From Candidatus Gastranaerophilales bacterium (GTDB taxonomy: Bacteria; Cyanobacteriota; Vampirovibrionia; Gastranaerophilales; Gastranaerophilaceae), in NCBI GenBank assembly GCA_944323945.1, contig CALUUL010000004.1, forward strand, positions 1-64,000: a stretch of DNA of 64,000 nt, in the 5' to 3' direction. Below, piece by piece: positions 61,366-64,000 of the stretch (position 1 is its first letter; every line of letters begins with the position of its first letter). The notes below the pieces were generated by a model. The model had not been told where the DNA came from. It made no database searches and saw only the letters and a program-made list of their open reading frames with translations. The position numbers and the translations under genes were made by a program.

Positions 61366-62177
61366 ACTGCCATTACTACAATATTATTCTTATCTGCATA
61401 TTCAATAGTTTTTTCTAAATCAACAAGAATTGTTTCATTCGCTTCAACTGCTATTAATTTTGCATGATATCTCTTCATTGTTTTTAAAGTTTTTAGTCCA
61501 AAAGCAGGAATATCAAAACGTTTATCTTGTTTTGGCTTTGAAACTTTTACTATTACAGAATCTTTTTTACCCAATTTACAACCACGTTTTATACATTTAT
61601 CAGTACCTTCAATAGCTTCAATTGCCATAATCATTCTATCTTTTATTACAACAGACTGACCAATATCAAGTTCGCCCATTTCTTTTGCAATTTTATAACC
61701 ATATTCAACATCAGATAACTGAGCTTCTGTTGGTTGAATTTTACCCAACACACCACGTGGAACCATTAAATTTTTAATAAATATAGTTTGATCTAAGACT
61801 GTAATACCAAGTTTTTGCAACTCATCAACTAAAAATAACATTATCGCGTCATCATTAAGCCTTGTAGCTTGTTTTAGAAATTCTATCGCCAAAGAATCAA
61901 ATTTAGGTCTTCTTACAACTAAACTCTTTGAAACTTTTCCTATAAAAGTTAACTGCTTAATCCCTTCTGTTTCAAGAACTTTTTTTATTTTAAGAAGTTC
62001 TCCGGGAGCTAAATCATATACTTTTGAACAATATTTTTTTAATTCATTTCTGTTATCCGGTGAAAGAGCAATTGCTATTACTTCAAATCCATTTTCCTTA
62101 GCATTTTTAGCCAAACTAACGGGCAGCTGTCCATCACCGGCAATCAATCCTTGCTTATTTTCTAATTCTATAGACAC
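61362..62177 (-). CDS. lpxI: UDP-2,3-diacylglucosamine pyrophosphatase LpxI
   Basis: A 271-residue protein of the DUF1009/LpxI family: GLIAGDGQLPVSLAKNA at the start, TFIGKVSKSL, DDAIMLFLVDEL and near the C-terminus PAFGLKTLKTMKRY. It cleaves UDP-diacylglucosamine to lipid X, replacing LpxH. The start is GTG at 62177 with GAGG 7 bases before it. It is cotranscribed with lpxB through a 4-base overlap. Confidence 0.96.
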   Translation of the reverse strand: MSIELENKQGLIAGDGQLPVSLAKNAKENGFEVIAIALSPDNRNELKKYCSKVYDLAPGELLKIKKVLETEGIKQLTFIGKVSKSLVVRRPKFDSLAIEFLKQATRLNDDAIMLFLVDELQKLGITVLDQTIFIKNLMVPRGVLGKIQPTEAQLSDVEYGYKIAKEMGELDIGQSVVIKDRMIMAIEAIEGTDKCIKRGCKLGKKDSVIVKVSKPKQDKRFDIPAFGLKTLKTMKRYHAKLIAVEANETILVDLEKTIEYADKNNIVVMAV

Positions 62178-62230
62178 AATATATCCTCACTTAATATATA
62201 TATTATAAAATAAAAATATATATTTTTATA

Positions 62231-62509
62231 CTATTTTACAAATTCACTTGCAACTTGTTTTTTATATTCCAATAAGCATTTTGAAAGTTGGTCCGGACAA
62301 CTTGTATTTTTAGACCCGCATTTGATACCTTGAAGTTTTTCTATTACAGAATCAACAGACATACCTTTTACCAAATTTCTTATACCAGCTAAATTTCCCA
62401 TACAACCGCCAAGAAATTCAACATCTTGTATTATATTATCTTCAATTACAACATTCATTAATGCGCAACAAGTACCTTGTGTTTGAAATTGTATTTTATG
62501 TATTGTCAT
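62231..62509 (-). CDS. TSCPD-domain protein
   Basis: A 92-residue protein resembling the isolated TSCPD family (NrdJ-like C-terminal). It has a Cys-Cys pair in GTCCALMNVVIED, FLGGCMGNL, and the signature NTSCPDQLSKCL. The ATG at 62509 has AAGGGT 6 bases upstream; an in-frame start at 62599 lies inside the phosphate transporter gene and is unlikely. It may bind a metal or an iron-sulfur cluster, but no function is established. It follows the PiT gene by 14 bases. Confidence 0.88.
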   Translation of the reverse strand: MTIHKIQFQTQGTCCALMNVVIEDNIIQDVEFLGGCMGNLAGIRNLVKGMSVDSVIEKLQGIKCGSKNTSCPDQLSKCLLEYKKQVASEFVK

Positions 62510-62523
62510 ATATTTACCCTTCT

Positions 62524-63534
62524 TTAATGTGGAATCAACTTTAATGTTGAGTATAGAACTATTGAAAGTATAACACAACAAGGGATAGTTAGAATCCAAG
62601 CTGTAACTATATTACCAATTATATTAGTTCTGATATTACCTCCTTTTATAGCAGAACCAACACCCATAATGGAAGTTGAAACAACATGAGTCGTACTTAA
62701 TGGAATTCCGAAATGCGAAGCGACCAAAACAATTAAGGAAGCTGCAAAATCAGCTGCTGCTCCGCTAATCGGCTTCAACTTTATAATTTTACTTCCCATT
62801 GTTTTAATAATTTTCCAACCACCTGACATTGTGCCCATCGCCATCGTAAACGCACAGATTAATTTTACATATATCGGAATATTGAATTCACCGGTTTCCA
62901 TTACAATTACACCGCCTGTTACAAGAGCCATTGTAATTACACCCATTGTTTTTTGTGCATCATTTAAGCCATGACTTAATGCCATTAATCCTGATGTTAT
63001 TAATTGTATCTTCTTAAATCTTCTGTTTATAACATCCGGCTTAATTTTATAGAACAATCTCAAAAATGCACACATAACCATAAATCCAATAATAAAACCA
63101 ATAACAGGTGAAGCAAACATTGGTATTATAATTTTTTCAACCAATACAACGAAATGAATGGGATTAAGTCCGGCATGTATAAAAGTTGCACCTAAAAGTC
63201 CTCCGATTAATGCATGTGAAGAACTGGACGGAAGACCAAACCACCATGTTATCAAATTCCATATTACAGCAGCAAGTAAAGCACAAAATATAACCTGTAA
63301 AGTTATTGCATCACTTGCTATAATTCCTGCCCCTATTGTTTTTGCTACATTAACTCCAAGTAAAGCACCGATACATTCTAAAACAGCGCCAAACAATACA
63401 GCCTGTCTTGGAGATAATACCTTTGTTGAAACTATTGATGCAATTGAATTTGCACAATCATGAAATCCGTTTATGTACTCAAAAGCCAAAGCTACAATTA
63501 TTACAGCTATTAATAATAATATAGTAAATGTCAT
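62524..63534 (-). CDS. PiT-family inorganic phosphate transporter
   Basis: A 336-residue membrane protein with about ten hydrophobic segments. The PiT signatures are visible in both halves: FEYINGFHDCANSIASIVSTKV at the N-terminus (quoted in parts: GFHDCANS) and SHGLNDAQKTMGVI in the middle, with SLIVLVASHFGIPLSTTH near the end. It is a low-affinity phosphate symporter driven by protons or sodium. AGAGG precedes the ATG, 13 bases after the DUF47 gene. Pairing with DUF47 is the usual arrangement. Confidence 0.95.
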   Translation of the reverse strand: MTFTILLLIAVIIVALAFEYINGFHDCANSIASIVSTKVLSPRQAVLFGAVLECIGALLGVNVAKTIGAGIIASDAITLQVIFCALLAAVIWNLITWWFGLPSSSSHALIGGLLGATFIHAGLNPIHFVVLVEKIIIPMFASPVIGFIIGFMVMCAFLRLFYKIKPDVINRRFKKIQLITSGLMALSHGLNDAQKTMGVITMALVTGGVIVMETGEFNIPIYVKLICAFTMAMGTMSGGWKIIKTMGSKIIKLKPISGAAADFAASLIVLVASHFGIPLSTTHVVSTSIMGVGSAIKGGNIRTNIIGNIVTAWILTIPCCVILSIVLYSTLKLIPH

Positions 63535-63546
63535 AATAAACCTCTG

Positions 63547-64000
63547 TTAACTCATTTTTAAAACAACACTTACTACAGCATCCGAAACACTATAACAAGC
63601 ATCTAAAGCATTTTCCAAATCCTTATGAATATCTCTAAGTTTTATAACATTCAAGGCATCATATTTACCGGAGAATAATGCTTCTGTAGCTGCATATAAT
63701 ATTTCATCACCGCGAGTTTCAATTTCTTTCATTTTTAAATTTTTTGCAGTCATATCTGAAATTGTTGGTTTTTTAAAATTAGCAAAAATTTGCTCCAATT
63801 CAGAAGTCGCTGCAATTAAGGTTTGAGCTTGATTTTTCAAGTTTTCAGTATATGAATCCAATCTATAAACCTTCAAATTCAAGCACGCTTTCGTTATTTT
63901 TTTTGTAATTTTATTTAATAATGTAGCTATTTCTTGAATATCTTCTCTATCTATTGGTGTGACAAAAGACGTATCTAAAACTTCTAATGTCTTTTTTATA
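63547..64000 (-). CDS. DUF47/PhoU-like protein, partner of PiT (5' end beyond window)
   Basis: The frame is open to the right edge of the window, so about 150 C-terminal residues are visible. Beyond a possible internal TTG start at 63882, the upstream codons read FVTPIDREDIQEIATLL, the characteristic DUF47 signature, so the gene extends off the window. The visible part is helical, with NLKNQAQTL and RDIHKDLENALDACYSVSDAV. DUF47 proteins regulate or assist PiT phosphate carriers. It is first of the DUF47-PiT-TSCPD group here. Confidence 0.93.
   Translation of the reverse strand, partial: IKKTLEVLDTSFVTPIDREDIQEIATLLNKITKKITKACLNLKVYRLDSYTENLKNQAQTLIAATSELEQIFANFKKPTISDMTAKNLKMKEIETRGDEILYAATEALFSGKYDALNVIKLRDIHKDLENALDACYSVSDAVVSVVLKMS

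Overview
The window is a very AT-rich, densely coded bacterial chromosome segment. Gram-negative envelope genes are present: LpxB, LpxI, an MCE/MlaD-like protein and an arabinose-5-phosphate isomerase. A LuxR-type response regulator (32260-32985) has a DNA-binding helix region of the kind I associate with cyanobacterial regulators. Several secreted-looking proteins match nothing I recognise. Together this suggests a non-photosynthetic, gut-type relative of Cyanobacteria (Vampirovibrionia/Gastranaerophilales, 'Melainabacteria'). That assignment is inference. No transposase, integrase, phage or CRISPR gene is visible.

Layout. 1-1.8 kb: the tail of a repeat-rich protein and a papain-fold-like protein. 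1.9-6 kb: four paralogous radical SAM enzymes, one divergent from three. 6-18.4 kb: mostly housekeeping genes (isochorismatase-like hydrolase, mnmG, MCE protein, SDR, yraN, surE, aroC-aroK-aroB, deoB, SGNH esterase, nadA, a small ferredoxin), interrupted at 14.85-15.37 kb by a gene-free stretch with a repeated TTGTAA motif and a terminator-ended unknown segment. 18.5-30.8 kb: an eleven-gene minus-strand surface-polysaccharide operon with many stop/start overlaps. It holds an arabinose-5-phosphate isomerase, a nucleotidyltransferase-kinase fusion, HAD phosphatases, glycosyltransferase-like proteins, a CMP-sugar synthetase-like enzyme and an HMGL-type aldolase fusion. 31.1 kb: tRNA-Ser(TGA). 31.2-42.9 kb: a GT2, response regulators, rpiB, an orphan solute-binding protein, a purine-type permease, a GT-C-like membrane protein and hypothetical proteins. 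42.9-48.2 kb: an acidic repeat protein and a three-gene archaeal-type glutamate synthase. 48.25-48.99 kb: three tandem copies of an apparent small-RNA gene. 49.1-51.35 kb: a 27-residue-repeat protein and a zinc-metallopeptidase-like frame, probably one gene broken by a frameshift. 51.4-64 kb: mtaB, dnaE, two HD-GYP proteins around a GT2, lpxB-lpxI, a TSCPD protein and a PiT phosphate transporter with its DUF47 partner, which runs off the window.

The most promising undescribed element is the triplicated small-RNA cassette at 48.25-48.99 kb. Each copy has a conserved -10-like box, a potential long stem and its own intrinsic terminator, and the last two 261-bp units appear identical. Next are the four radical SAM paralogues, whose extra cysteines sit N-terminal to the radical SAM core in a SPASM-like pattern. 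Other items are the aldolase/cytidylyltransferase/phosphatase set in the polysaccharide operon, the 27-residue repeat protein, and a recurring TATAAT-N6-ATG arrangement suggesting leaderless mRNAs.
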